Counted from the first letter of the stretch, positions 23,742-35,651 are shown. The stretch: DNA of 64,000 nt from Atrina japonica (GCA_030159075.1 BROG01000484.1:504973-568972); one strand, 5' to 3'. The notes: generated from the letters alone by a model not told the origin. Numbers and translations: made by a program.

Positions 23742-26118
23742 TTGGGTCTTCATCACATCCGCAGCAAACTTTATTCTGTTCCTTTTACAAATCTCAATAA
23801 ACTTTTTCAAGAAGCAAGAATGAACCCCTACACGGATTCTTCAACCCCAGAATACATACTGAATTCCATTATAATGGACATCGCTTATCACAGGCTGTTT
23901 AAGCCTGCACGCGTTACAAACGATGACTGTTCTAAACAGAAACGTCTTTTCCTTAAACTTAAATTTACAAATAAAGGCATAGACGCTTTAAACATTGGCA
24001 ATGTTCTAAATCACAAAAAAGTTCAGTCCTGTATTCCACCATATTTTAAACTGAAGAGCACGCCTTGCATTTCATATAGCTATACACCTAGCATCGCATC
24101 CAAGCTATTCAATTACAAACAGGTTTTGCAGTGCCTAGACATCAACCATCTTCTACACAACACTGTCACATGTTCATGTGCTTCATCTCCTTTCAAATAC
24201 AATACTATCGGGCATGTCATTACCGGCGACGTTTCTATTGTTGAAAATGAAAGCCTCAAAAATCTTATTTTAAGGGGCCCTAAATACCGGGAAGCCCGTT
24301 CCTTTAATTGTCGTCAGAATTTCAGTTTAGTTATGGATTCTGTCGAAGATTATGCCAGACGATGGGCCAAACATGAAGACGTAGAACCAGACACTTTGTC
24401 TGAATGGCTGAAAGCCATACGATGGTTGATAAAATCTCGTATTCGAAAACTTAAAGGGACTATGAAAACACGTTATCCCTCTGTATTTAATGATCCAGAA
24501 GTAGTAACTGAACTGGATAGGTTACATGACCAATATGTACTGGTACCAGCAGACAAAGCCTCAAATAATATAGTTTTTATTTGTAAGGCACATTACTATA
24601 ATTGTTTATTAGAAGAACTTGGGTTTAATACGAATTCTGGAAATCCTACATACACACGTAGCTCACTTTTAAAGGACGAGATCCTTCAAAATCACGTGTC
24701 CGTATTACACTCATTTGATATACCTACAACGGAGACCGATTTCGAGCTACCACATTTATACTGGATACCTAAACTTCATAAAAACCCATATAAGCAAAGA
24801 TACATAGCAGGATCCAGCAAATGTTCTACCAAACCTTTATCTTTACTCCTTACCAAGATATTGACAGCTGTTAAGGAGAAACTTCAAAAATACTGTACAG
24901 TTGCTTATTCCAGAAGCGGTGTAAATCAGATGTGGATACTTAAAAATTCTAAACAGCTTTTAGAAAATTTGAAGGCACACAATTTTTCTCGAATTCACAG
25001 TATCAAAACTTATGATTTCTCAAACTCTTTACACTACTATTCCACATAAAAAATTAAAAGAAAGACTTTTTAGCATCATAGACAACTGCTTTTTCACTAA
25101 AGATGGTACCCGAAAATTTAAATATCTTGTGATTGGCTATCAGGATACTTATTTCGTCAAACACCACTCTGATTCTACACATAAGTATACTGAAGTTGAT
25201 ATAAAAAACATGCTAGAATTTCTAATAGACAATATATTTGGAATGTTCGGAGACGTGGTCTTTCAACAAACTGTCGGCATTCCTATGGGAACCAATTGTG
25301 CTCCTTTATTGGCCGACCTGTTCCTTTATTCATACGAAGAAGACTTCATTCAGAAACTGCTGAATCAGAAGAAGAAAAAGTTAGCGGTGTCCTTTAATTT
25401 GACATTTAGATATATCGACGATGTTTTGTCAATTAATTATGACAATTTTCATACATATGTCAATGCGATATATCCAAGCGAACTAGAAATTAAAGATACA
25501 ACAGAATCAAGCACACACGCTTCATACTTAGACATTTTACTTAATATAAACACAGACGGGAAATTAGCAACTAAGCTTTACGATAAACGCGACGATTTCG
25601 GCTTTCCCATCGTAAATTTTCCACATTTAAGTAGTAATATCCCTCAGTCACCTGCATATGGAGTTTATATTTCACAAATGATCCGATATGCCAGGGCGTG
25701 CACAACATATGAAGATTTCATATACAGAGGTAAACTACTCACTGACAAATTATTGACACAGGGATATCGAAAACCGCGTTTAATGTCAACGTTCCGCAAA
25801 TTTTATGGTCGGTATAATAGTATTGTTTGCGACTACTCTGTTTCACTAAGTGAAATGTTGAGTTGCCTTTTTCGTTGGCGGTTGTTGAGACGTCTGTACT
25901 AATTGTGACGAGGATACACTCCTCACGTGTTTCATTGGACTTGACTGTGGACTCACGGCGGGTGTGACCGGTCGACAGGGGATGCTTACTCCTCCATGGC
26001 ACCTGATTCCACCTCTTGGTTTCCAGAGGTCCGTGTTTGTCCATTTTTACCGGATTTGTGTCTGTGTCCTGGACATCCTATTGATTTATACTTTGGTATC
26101 TGAGATTTTTATATTCTT
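23742..26118 (+). pseudogene. Penelope-like retroelement, nearly complete reverse transcriptase (copy 3)
   Basis: Two overlapping open frames (23742-25049 and 25012-25902) together cover about 715 codons of one protein. The shift is explained by one extra A in CTCAAACTC near 25021. Motifs in order are a Cys-containing N-terminal region (SCASSPFKYN), LVPADKASNNIVF, LYWIPKLHKNPYKQRYIAG, YDFS-LYTTIP, GIPMGTNCAPLLADLFLYSYE (about 25269) and the catalytic YIDDVLSIN (about 25410). The thumb-like C-terminus ends RKFYGRYN. LPADK and the YxDD context fit Penelope-like reverse transcriptases. I see no GIY-YIG endonuclease at the C-terminus, so it is either endonuclease-less or of a type with that domain elsewhere and missing here. 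The 3' untranslated tail (25903-26118) is shared by copies 1, 2 and 4. Confidence 0.85.
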
Positions 26119-26261
26119 AATTGTGGACCTTTCATTGTTTCGATATTTTGTTTTTCATAAACGGCGACCTTTTGTGCTACGGCATATTTAGGATACATTT
26201 ATGAAACGCAACCGAGACAGATTCATCTTGTGTCATATACAGGTTATAGGAAGTTAAATAC

Positions 26262-26262
<1 letters not shown>

Positions 26263-26341
<79 letters not shown>

Positions 26342-26386
26342 CAGAGAGAGAGACAGAGAGAAAGACAGACAGAGAGAGAGAGCCAC
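26263..26386. repeat. (GA)n microsatellite
   Basis: About 120 bp of GA with some GACA variants, just downstream of PLE copy 3. Confidence 0.96.
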
Positions 26387-26402
26387 GCATCTTTATATTT
26401 AA

Positions 26403-26453
26403 TGTGTGTGTGTGTGTGTGTGTGTGCGTGTTTGTGTGTGTGTGTGTGTGTGT
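26403..26453. repeat. (GT)n microsatellite
   Basis: About 50 bp of GT with two interruptions, 100 bp upstream of a WSC exon. Confidence 0.96.
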
Positions 26454-26554
26454 TGGATTAAATTTAGTTGGAATCAGGTTTACATATCAAATACAAACAG
26501 TTGTCTATTACACGTAAAACCGTCATGTGTAATTCTCTTTCTTATCGATTTCAG

Positions 26555-26693
26555 AGTCAAGATGATTGCTTCTGTAGCAATAAAGTCCACAGCAACGCGG
26601 GGATCTTCGAAAATACTCATTGTAAATATTGCCCTGACGTTCGTCATCTAACCTGTGGTGGAAATGACTCGATCAGTGTGTACGCCTCAACTG
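26555..26693 (+). CDS. Exon: second half of WSC-3
   Basis: After acceptor TTATCGATTTCAG it reads SQDDCFCSNKVHSNAG ... HCKYCPDVRHLTCGGNDSISVYAST. The CxC pair, CGG and SVY ending mark the second half of a WSC domain. Here the middle pair is Cys-x2-Cys (CKYC), one residue shorter than in WSC-1 and WSC-2. The length (139 bp) and exit phase 1 (CTCAACTG|GTATGG) equal those of the other second-half exons. Confidence 0.88.
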
Positions 26694-26805
26694 GTATGGA
26701 ATTTGCTACTGTATTGTTTATGTTTTCTATGAGATTAAGTGTCTGGTAACAATTCGTTCACTTTTATCTTCACGGAGGTTTCTTAAATGGTATATGTTAT
26801 TGACG

Positions 26806-27140
26806 TTGATCATTTGTGAAATATGAACTCCATATGCGGTTACTGAGGGATATTACTACTTAAATGTGGAAAATTTACGATGAGAAAGCCGAAATCGTCG
26901 CGTTTGTCGTATAGCTTAGATGCCAATTTCCCGTCTGTGTCTGTATTACGTAAATGTCTAAGTATGAAGCCTGTGTGCTTGATTCTGTTGTATCTTTAAT
27001 TTCTAGTTCGCTGGGATATATCGCATTGACATATGTATGAAAATTGTCTATTGGAAATCCCAGCATGTTTTTTATATCAACTTGAGTGTATTTATGTGTA
27101 GAATCAGAGTGGAATTGGACAAAATAAGTATCCTGATAGA
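26806..27140 (-). pseudogene. Penelope-like fragment with internal deletion (copy 5)
   Basis: On the minus strand the segment HSDST-HKYTQVDIKNMLGFPIDN passes straight into NFHTYVNAIYPSELEIKDTTESST. About 75 residues are gone, which in the intact copy include the GIPMGTN and YIDDV catalytic blocks. The rest matches the 25-kb copy closely. It is truncated at both ends. Confidence 0.8.
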
Positions 27141-28555
27141 ACTGAGTCAGGGATTTTGGAATTGTATTTATTTCAATATCGAATTCATGCAGTTTGTTGA
27201 ACTAGTCTTGTATGTAAAGGTTTTAAAGGTCAACGGACACGAAAACAATTTCGTATACACTTTTATATGACCCATATATGCAATGTCGAAAACTACATAG
27301 GTATCGAGATAACCAAAAATACCCATGCCCCGATTGACTGCCTTCGTCAACGATCGGCAAATCTCGGAGCGCTCGTACTGTGACGTAAATGTGGTGGTGT
27401 CCGCTAATCTTATCAGTGTCAAATGAAGTATGAAATGCGTAATTGTTTACAGCGTAGCATTTAGATGTAAAAAAAAGTTTCAAATAAGTTTTGATTAAAA
27501 CTGCGATGTAAATGGCCCACTACGTCAGTATTGCTGGGACCGGGCTTGAAAGGAAGAAAATTAATTTTTTAAATACTTTCTCGATATCGGTTTTAATACA
27601 TTAATATTTCTGAATTCCGTGTATAATTTCGAGTCACTGTTATTTTACGCGGTCTATTTTATCATCGACATAAGTAATATACTCGTATAATGACTGAGAT
27701 TTAATCGTTTCATAAGCCGTGGTAAACACACGTATTGGATGTACATTGTAAAAATGCGTATAACCAGTGACTCCCCGGGTAAACTAAGAAAGATATAATA
27801 AAAAATCATGATTGTTTCAGAAATGAGACTAAAGTTAAGTAGATCTAGTTGCAAAACCTGTTTTTAAAAATACTATTTTATTCAAATAGACATAGTTTGT
27901 AATGTAGAAAACTGAGCAAAGAAAGTGAACGAAAACATACTACTTGTATCAGCGATTATGTATCGCTTCTTGTATTAAATCGATGTTTCTATTTCATTCA
28001 AAGTTTTAAAATAAATTCAACTTCTTAAATAATGCCTAAAGCAGTAACAAATGGTATCCAAACTGATAATCAAAGAAATATGTAATACATTTGTTATATG
28101 CACATTACAGTTATCTTTATTTGGATATTTATTTGTTTTTAATTTATTGTTGTTGTTTTATTATATGTATTATATATTTCATCGGGGAAATTCTAAGTTC
28201 TGGATGACAAATTACTGTCGAGATATCATATTCTCCTTCTTAAGACTATAACATATACCTATGTCCAAACACAAAGATATTTATACACAACATATCAATG
28301 GGATTAAATTTTACTACCAGTCGCACCATGAGTTCAAAGAACACACAGCAGTGGCCGTAAGACCCCGATTGAGACGTTCTGCAGATCTTCTCACAAAAAA
28401 ATATAACTTTATCAGGGAGGTGTAAATATCACACGAAACTTGATTATCTGTATCTAATTTAGGCTAAATAAATATAAAGTCACATAGAAAATAGCGGTAG
28501 CCCATAGATATATGTTAGGCTTTATTTATCGCTGATAGCTCTAAAATAAAAATAA
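27141..28555. other. Intron, nothing recognised
   Basis: No exon or element supported. A CpG-bearing stretch at 27340-27400 (CGATCGGCAAATCTCGGAGC) stands out from its AT-rich surroundings, but I could not match it within the window with confidence. Confidence 0.4.
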
Positions 28556-28559
28556 TAAC

Positions 28560-28935
28560 TGCATTTCAGCAACATAAACTCAACTTCAAGATTGAAAGTT
28601 CCAAATCACACTTTTATTCGTACATTTTTTGCTTTTTAAAATGATGAAAATATAGTAACAATTCGCTGAAAAATATAGGTCTTCTAGACTTGTTGAAATA
28701 TGTACTATTAAATGTAAATTCGGCGTCCTTTATGATTTTTTTTTTAAATGACTGTGAAATTGGACATGGAAGTTGCGTCATTCCTCATTCACGTGATCTT
28801 AACTGATGAGAAACTCGCGGCAAGCTTTGAAGTTAGGTAAATGTTTTACATGCACACGCATTGACCTAGAGATTTAAGACTACTGATGGGAAGTATAGCG
28901 TACGGGTACAATACTGCACTGTCGCATATAAATTT
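28560..28935. repeat. Dispersed repeat family C (copy 2)
   Basis: It matches 14765-15300 in two consecutive blocks (TCGCTGAAAAATATAGGTCT; GAAGTTGCGTCATTCCTCAT; GGGAAGTATAGCGTA-GGGT). The roughly 165-bp spacer present in copy 1 is absent here. Confidence 0.75.
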
Positions 28936-29189
28936 AATTTCTTGATTTATTTCATTCTAAATGTACAATTTACTGCAATAAATTAAAAGCATAGTAATTG
29001 AAATCTTTGTTATATTTACACATTACAGCAAAATGCGCTTCATATTTTTGTAATGTGATTTTATAATGATACAGATTAACCCATATTTTGCAGTGTTAAT
29101 ACTTTTTTCTACTTTTATCGTCGTTTGTTAAAAATTTAAGAGTATATGTCATGTTTATATCACTGATAAAAAATCACTTTTTTCCACAG

Positions 29190-29434
29190 ATTTGTTTTGC
29201 CATTGTTCCATACATGGTGATCCTCACTATGTAACTTTTGATGGGCTGCATTATGGTTATCAAGGACACGAAGTTCCATATGTTTTGGTCGAAACGATCG
29301 AAAACGTCAAATGTCAATTTCAAGTGATAGCTCAAAACAAAGCCATAGGGAACGGCAAATACGCTGTTACAGACACTGCAACTCTGAAAATAGGTGGCAA
29401 TACATATGTCTTTTCTGGAAATGGGAAAATCCAG
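29190..29434 (+). CDS. Exon: first part of a VWD domain
   Basis: After acceptor TTTTTTCCACAG it reads (D)LFCHCSIHGDPHYVTFDGLHYGYQG ... PYVLVETIENVKCQFQVIAQNK ... LKIGGNTYVFSGNGKIQ. CxIxGDPHYxTFDGxxYxYQG is the signature opening of a von Willebrand factor type D domain. GDPH(Y) is the conserved turn and the cysteines take part in domain disulphides. The exon enters in phase 1 from 26693 and leaves in phase 0 at ATCCAG|GTATTG. The intron to the next exon is only 178 bp. Confidence 0.92.
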
Positions 29435-29612
29435 GTATTGTAACAATTATACGACATAAAAAAATTAACGATCTATTGTTACAGATGTAAGGTATTTTAT
29501 ATAATAAATTACCATTTACATATTCTACACACATCGTTAATTTGAGATAACCAAAACATAACTTTATACATTAAATGTATTTCAATATTAACATAAATAA
29601 TTTAATTTTCAG

Positions 29613-29897
29613 ATAAATGGTTTTAGTATCACTGGAAACATGGATCATGAAAAATTCAAAGTCACGGTGATAGACCAATATTCTCAAGTTGAAATAAAAA
29701 AGTGCGGAGTAATAGTAAGATTGGATAAGAAAGCACACCTTGAAGTTTACATTGATAGAAACGATTATAGTCAACGTGTAAAGGGGCCATGTGGCGACTG
29801 TAACGGTGACCGTTTAAACGATTTACGCTTAAATAATGGCACAAATGTCGCTCACAACGACGAACACGGAGAACTTCTTGGAAAGAGTTTTGAATTA
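29613..29897 (+). CDS. Exon: second part of the VWD domain
   Basis: After acceptor TTTAATTTTCAG it reads INGFSITGNMDHEKFKVTVIDQYSQVEIKKCGVIVRLDKKAHLEVYIDRND ... VKGPCGDCNGDRLNDLRLNNGT ... GELLGKSFEL. GPCGDCNGDRLND corresponds to the CGLCGNxNGxxxDD motif of VWD; the usual CGxCGN is modified to CGDCNG. The best donor is TTA|GTAAGT at 29898. A second GT four bases on (GTAA|GTATTT) would leave phase 1, as at the other domain borders of this gene. No CxxC thiol motif of the multimerising mucin/VWF type is visible. Confidence 0.9.
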
Positions 29898-29961
29898 GTA
29901 AGTATTTCAGATATATCAACCAATAAGCTTTGTTTCCGAATTCCTCATTAAGATTTTATTT

Positions 29962-30345
29962 ACATACCGACTGCAATTCCCTTCATTGCAAGTTTATAGA
30001 GCGATATATTGTATATTCTGTAAATGCAGTCGAGTGCCATGAGTATTAACCGATTTACTTTTCAGTGTAAGAATACATGAACGAATCAATTAAGAATAGA
30101 ATATCACATGTTTATTTCTTATATATTTAATCTTAAAAGCCATGCATTAGGCCTACCACAAAACAAATAAAAATCACAGAAAGAAATTGGAAACATGAGA
30201 CTACATCTGTAGCACATTGTATAGTCTACAGGCTCATATCGCGATATATCTAGGTCATGTTATGACCAGAAGTCAGAATCATAGACCACAGTCTGGCACA
30301 GAAATGATAGTTCGCTTCGTAGTTACATCAGAAAAAAGAGAATAA
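29962..30345. repeat. Dispersed repeat family D (copy 1)
   Basis: It matches 43770-44145 base for base over long stretches, for example TGCAATTCCCTTCATTGCAAG, TATTTCTTATATATTTAATC and ATTAGGCCTACCACAAAAC (20 bases or fewer shown). I estimate about 90% identity by eye. It begins 65 bp after the VWD exon and is non-coding. Confidence 0.85.
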
Positions 30346-31239
30346 GGCTTTAAAGCTGTAACTATTTAGAAGTAATATTCCAGGAAGTATTGTTCATAAA
30401 TAGATTTAAGTTATATACCAATTAATTAGTTAATAAATCACATGAAACATCCAGCGCGCAGATCAAACTATAAACTCGAATTTCGAAATTAAGCTTCGTC
30501 GCAATATATGTTGACATTTTCAGCGCATTATATCGATCTGTTTAACTATGTATATTTATTTCTCGTAGCTGCCTTTTGAAATTTGGTCAGTTGCTAATCT
30601 GATTTATTATTTTCAATTATCCGCCAACATTAAGTTGTGTCATGACATAATTGCATCTAGTTAAACGTAAATTTCAGGTACGCACTTTCGTATACGTATC
30701 GTCCGGATTCCATTATGTATTCGTGCGAAAATGTTACATGCCCGCTGACTGGCTGACGGTAAAGCTGTCAAACAGTGTGACATCCCATATAAGGAAAACC
30801 TTATTACTCTTCAGATTGTCAGCACAATTAGTAATCTGAAGCGTGGTAAGGTTTTACTTACATGGAATGTCACATCTTTGACGCTTTATCATATAAGGAA
30901 ATCTCAGCTTTCCCACGAATTTTTGTTAATTACTCCATTAATACGACGATTGTTTTGAATTTCTTACTTTTCCTTCTGTTAGGAATGGGGTTTTATAGAT
31001 AACGTCAAACATTACGACAACTTCCCAGAAACGTGACTTTAAACCACCATTAGAAAAAAAGAACAAATAATTATAACTAATCACTTCTTCATTATACTTG
31101 TTTGAAATCAACAAGTAGAGTTGTTTCCTGTTCAAATTACTCCCTATTATAAATTATTTAAATGGCAGTCACGAATTATTAAAAATATTTAAAGTTATTG
31201 ATAGTTCTAAAAACCTTGTGAACTATATCTCTCTTTTAG
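30346..31239. other. Region after the VWD exon, nothing certain
   Basis: AG acceptors precede short open stretches at 30678 and 30981, but neither continues a VWD or WSC pattern. A near-palindrome around 30775-30880 (TGTGACATCCCATATAAGG and ACATGGAATGTCACA) forms a loose foldback with CTTATTACTCTTCAGATT / AATCTGAAG. Confidence 0.4.
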
Positions 31240-31293
31240 TTTTGGACGGCGATGATTATGTCGATATAGATAATAAGTGTTGTCGTTTAAAAA

Positions 31294-31360
<67 letters not shown>

Positions 31361-31427
31361 CGATGATGACGACGGCGACGACGACGATGATGATGAATGT
31401 TTACGACCATTAACATTTCAAATGTGA
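31240..31427 (+). CDS. Candidate last exon with polyaspartate tail
   Basis: After acceptor ATCTCTCTTTTAG an open frame reads LDGDDYVDIDNKCCRLKN, then about 34 nearly all-Asp codons written as a GAT/GAC microsatellite, then ECLRPLTFQM and a TGA. It enters in phase 1 and so can be joined to the VWD exon only if the alternative donor at 29902 is used. That matches the phase at every other domain border. If real, the protein ends in a very acidic, calcium-binding-like tail. Equally, it may be an intronic or intergenic GAT repeat with a chance frame. RNA evidence is needed to decide. Confidence 0.3.
31293..31396. repeat. (GAT)n microsatellite
   Basis: Perfect GAT units run for about 70 bp and then become mixed with GAC and GGC. 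It overlaps the candidate polyaspartate exon. The reverse strand reads as polyhistidine, which I treat as a shadow. Confidence 0.97.
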
Positions 31428-32255
31428 TAAGCGCAGAATAGAATATTATTGTTTTCTTTTCATTGATCAAGCAACAAAACATGTATTTTCCGTATATACC
31501 GCCTGCTGCGCGTTCACTCAAATTGTGACGTCATGCGATTGTCATGCGACGTTATATGATTGTAAGCATGTAACGGTTCAAAGAACAGACACTGAATAGA
31601 ATTTGTCTGCGGCAATGAAAGGGTTAATGAAATTACCGGAACAAAGCTATAAATTTCTGTTGAATGTTCAGAATGGTGACAAATTTGTTATCTACATTGA
31701 TAATACGGGTGATAGTTTCACATCTCATTCCGTAGTTCCCGTATTTCCCTCAACTCCGGCTCTGCAAAAACGGGAACTCCGCTATGTGATATAAAACAAT
31801 ATCAACCGTTTGACAACGTAGATAAATAAAAATATATACAATGGATTCCTCTTAATTGTATAGCTAAAGTATCACAGAAAATTATGCAAATAACATGAGT
31901 ATGTAATCAACAGGAATAGTGTATTTTAGTGAACAGTGATGATTCATGTTCATATATATATCAGATTATTATAAACATTCTAGGTGCACTAGTAATTGAT
32001 TCTCATTAAGCATTAGGAAAAAATATCATAAAAGCAAACTTGTCATGAAACATAGTTTGGTATGTTCTCATTTCTTTTAAACTAGTAATTCTACATCATA
32101 CTTTTTTATCGTAATCAGTAGCCGCCTTTCCTCCATTTTGAGGAATATTGTATGTAATAAACAGGAATTAAATATGGTTTAACCTATGTTATTAAAAGGA
32201 ATAGTCAACATATAAGAGAGATAGGAAATAATTTTGTTTTCTTATTCAGTATACA
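31428..32255. other. Non-coding, nothing recognised
   Basis: Possible polyadenylation hexamer AATAAA near 31825. No exon or repeat was supported. Confidence 0.4.
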
Positions 32256-32256
32256 G

Positions 32257-32294
<38 letters not shown>

Positions 32295-34295
32295 TTTATA
32301 TATATTATATTTTTAATTTATTTTATTTTATATATATTTTAAATATTTATATAATTTTTATTTATATTTATAATATTATTTTATATAATATATTATATAC
32401 TTATAATATACTTATAATATATTTAGTTTTAAAAATTTATATATTTATATAATATTAATATTATTTTTTTAATAATTTTTAATATAATAATAAATATATA
32501 TATTTATATTACATTAATATATATAAATTTTTTATTAGATTTATAATTTATATATTAATATAATAATTTATTAATTAATATTTTTAATATATATAATAAT
32601 AATATTTATTTTTTAATTATAATTTTATATATTATATTAATAAATATTTTTATTATAATTTACATGAAATTTATAATTTTATTATTATAATATTTTATAT
32701 AAATTTATATAGGTATTTTATTGTTAATTAATATATAATTTATAATAATATTTAAATATTTTATTAAATATAATTTATTATAATTATATTATATTATTAT
32801 TATATTAATAATATTTTATTATTAATATATTTATATTATTAATTAAAATATTAATTATTTTAAATTATTAATTAAAATATAAATTAATATTTTATTATTA
32901 TATATAATTATAATATATTATAAATATTTATAATTTATAATAATTATAAATAATAATTTATAATTTAAAATACTATAATTATTATTAAATATTATTATAT
33001 ATTTAATTTTATTAATAATAGATATATATATATATATATAATCTTATAAATATAATCTTTTTTATAGATATATTAAAATTTAATTATATTTTATTATATA
33101 TTTATTAAAAATTTTATATTATTTTTATTTATTATTTAATGATATAATTTAATAAGATATTATTAATATATTTATATATTATATATATATATTATATTAT
33201 ATTTATAATGATTAATAAAATATTATTTAATTAATTATATTAATACAATTTATATATTATTTATAATATTATTTTATTATAATTAAGTATTAATTTTATA
33301 ATATAATTATATATATATATATTTATTATTAATTTATAAAATATATATATAATTTATTATTATATTATTTAATATTTATTATAATTTTTAATATTATATA
33401 TTATTTTATATATTTATACTAATTATATTTAATTATATTATTTAAATAATAATATTTTATATTATTTTAATATTAATAATTTAATTTTTATTTATTATAT
33501 ATTTTTAAATAATAATAATAATATATAATTTATTTTTTAATATTATATATAAATATTTATAATAATATATTATTATATATATAATAATTACTTTATATAT
33601 ATATTATTATTAATAATATTATATATTATATATATATATTTTATAATATAGTATATATATTATATTATATATATATATATATTATAATTAATAATTAAGT
33701 TATAAAATTTTTATTATTTATTTATATATAATATAATAAAATTAATATTTATTATAATTTAATAATTATAATATATTAAATTATTAAATTTTTTAATTTT
33801 ATTATATATATAATTATTATAATATATTTATAATTAATTATTAAATAAATAATTATATAATATTAATATTTTTAATTATATTTTAAATATTATATATATA
33901 ATATTTAATTATATATAATATTATCTATATTATTTTTATATATATATTATATAATATATTTTATTTATTTAAATTTTATTATAATTAGTATATATATTAT
34001 TTATATTTATATTAATAAAATTAATTATAATTTTTATATTAATAAATAATATTTACTATTATATTTAATTAATTCTATATATATATATTTATTTATTATT
34101 ATATATTTTTAATATAATAAAATATAATATATAATATATATTGTAATTTTATTAAAATATATAATAATAAATTATTTATATATATATAATTATATATATA
34201 ATTTATATTAGATATATAATAAGTTTATATATATTTATTATAATTATAAAATATAAATTTATTATAAATATTATTTATATTTATATATAATATTT

Positions 34296-34373
<78 letters not shown>
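32256..34373. repeat. 2.1-kb tract of almost only A and T
   Basis: The tract starts and ends with perfect TA arrays (32261-32293 and about 34305-34373). In between it is an irregular mixture of A and T with only scattered G or C. No period longer than two bases was seen. It may be a very long decayed TA array or a badly resolved one. Confidence 0.9.
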
Positions 34374-34376
<3 letters not shown>

Positions 34377-35030
34377 ATTTCTAATAGTGAATTCATATTT
34401 ATGCTTTTGCTTTTACAGAATGGTCAACAGTAATATACAGATGGTCAGCTACATGGACGTCATAAAACGGTCGTTAACGTGAGATTTATTTCAGTGTTAT
34501 ATGATTAATTTCAGTTATCTGTATTTTAGACACATCTACATGATAGCTACTTACTTTGTCTGTACATAGAGAAACGTAAAATGTTAATCTCAAAGTTTTG
34601 CTACTTCTGTTTGAAAAGCGTTTTTAACATTAGAATAACAAATATCCTAAAATTATAGCGACTGAATAAATAAACTAATTCATGCTGGACTACACTGGCA
34701 GTTTACCAAAATCATCGTATATGAAATTTAAATGAATTAGTTCCTCAATAAAAACGTTTTGCATCAAAACCGAACTTGCGTTTTTTTTATTTCTGCTAGT
34801 ATATTTAAACACGAATTGCCTATAATATACCGTATACGCAAGGCTATGAGGTTCGTCACTCTACTTCTTGTAAATTATCACGTATTGGCGAGATTGCATC
34901 ATCACATACGTTTAAAAGCACAAACACATATACTATAGCAATACAAACCATGAACTGAATTCGAAATGATAATACATCTAATCATATACGCGTTTTACTT
35001 ATTCTACTTCTTGAAATTAAAATACTATCA
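34374..35030. other. Non-coding; possible 3' end region
   Basis: A strong acceptor-like TGCTTTTGCTTTTACAG (to 34420) is followed in phase 0 by only four codons before TAA. AATAAATAAA occurs near 34666. It could be a short last exon of the WSC/VWD gene, but there is no protein evidence. Confidence 0.3.
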
Positions 35031-35031
35031 T

Positions 35032-35445
35032 AAAATCGACTGTACAATTTGTAGAATGTTGACTTCATACGGGTTATTTTATCGACCGTACAATTTGTAG
35101 AATGTTGACTTCAAACTACGTCCTTCAATAGACATTACAATGTTCAGAATGTTGATTACATACGGATTATTTTATCAACCGTACAATTTGCAGACTGTTG
35201 ACGTCATACGGGGGAAATTTAATCGACCGTTCAATTTGCAGACAGTTGACGTCATACGGGAACATTTAATCGACCGTACAATTTGTAGAATATTGACGTC
35301 ATATGGGAGACATTTAATCGACCGTACAATTCGTTGATGCCATACGGGTTATTTTATTGACCGTACATTTTGTAGAATGTTGACTTCATACGGGGTTATT
35401 AAATCGACTGTAAAATTTGTTTAATGTCGACCGACCGTACAAGAA
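35032..35445. repeat. Tandem repeat, ~46-bp unit
   Basis: About eight degenerate units read ATCGACCGTACAATTTGTAG-AATGTTGACTTCATACGGG-TTATTTT. Some units carry TTGACGTCATACGG, which creates a perfect TGACGTCA (CRE/ATF-type) site at three places near 35200, 35248 and 35294. There is no adjacent promoter to give that meaning. Confidence 0.85.
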
Positions 35446-35651
35446 AGCAATTTTACTTGAAAGTGGGGGTCGGGGTAGCAGCTATGAAAAACAATAAAAT
35501 ACGAACAACTTGTCTACTTTCGCCTCGTGAACACTTCGTTATACACGTAGTTTGTATTATTGCGTACATTGTATATGATACATGAGTACTGTATAACACT
35601 GAAAAGGAATTATACAAAATTGCGAAAGCTGAAGCACCCTAGTCCCTAATT

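Noticed and set aside
30678..30839. Open stretch after an AG acceptor as a further exon of the WSC/VWD gene
   Set aside because: In frame it gives no VWD-like or WSC-like residues, and no supporting donor or polyadenylation context was seen.
31207..31521. Polyhistidine open frame on the minus strand
   Set aside because: It is the antisense of the GAT array. The plus frame has the better context (acceptor, phase, flanking residues).
34421..34435. Four-codon last exon after a strong acceptor
   Set aside because: Too short to support from sequence. It is mentioned only as an alternative end of the gene.
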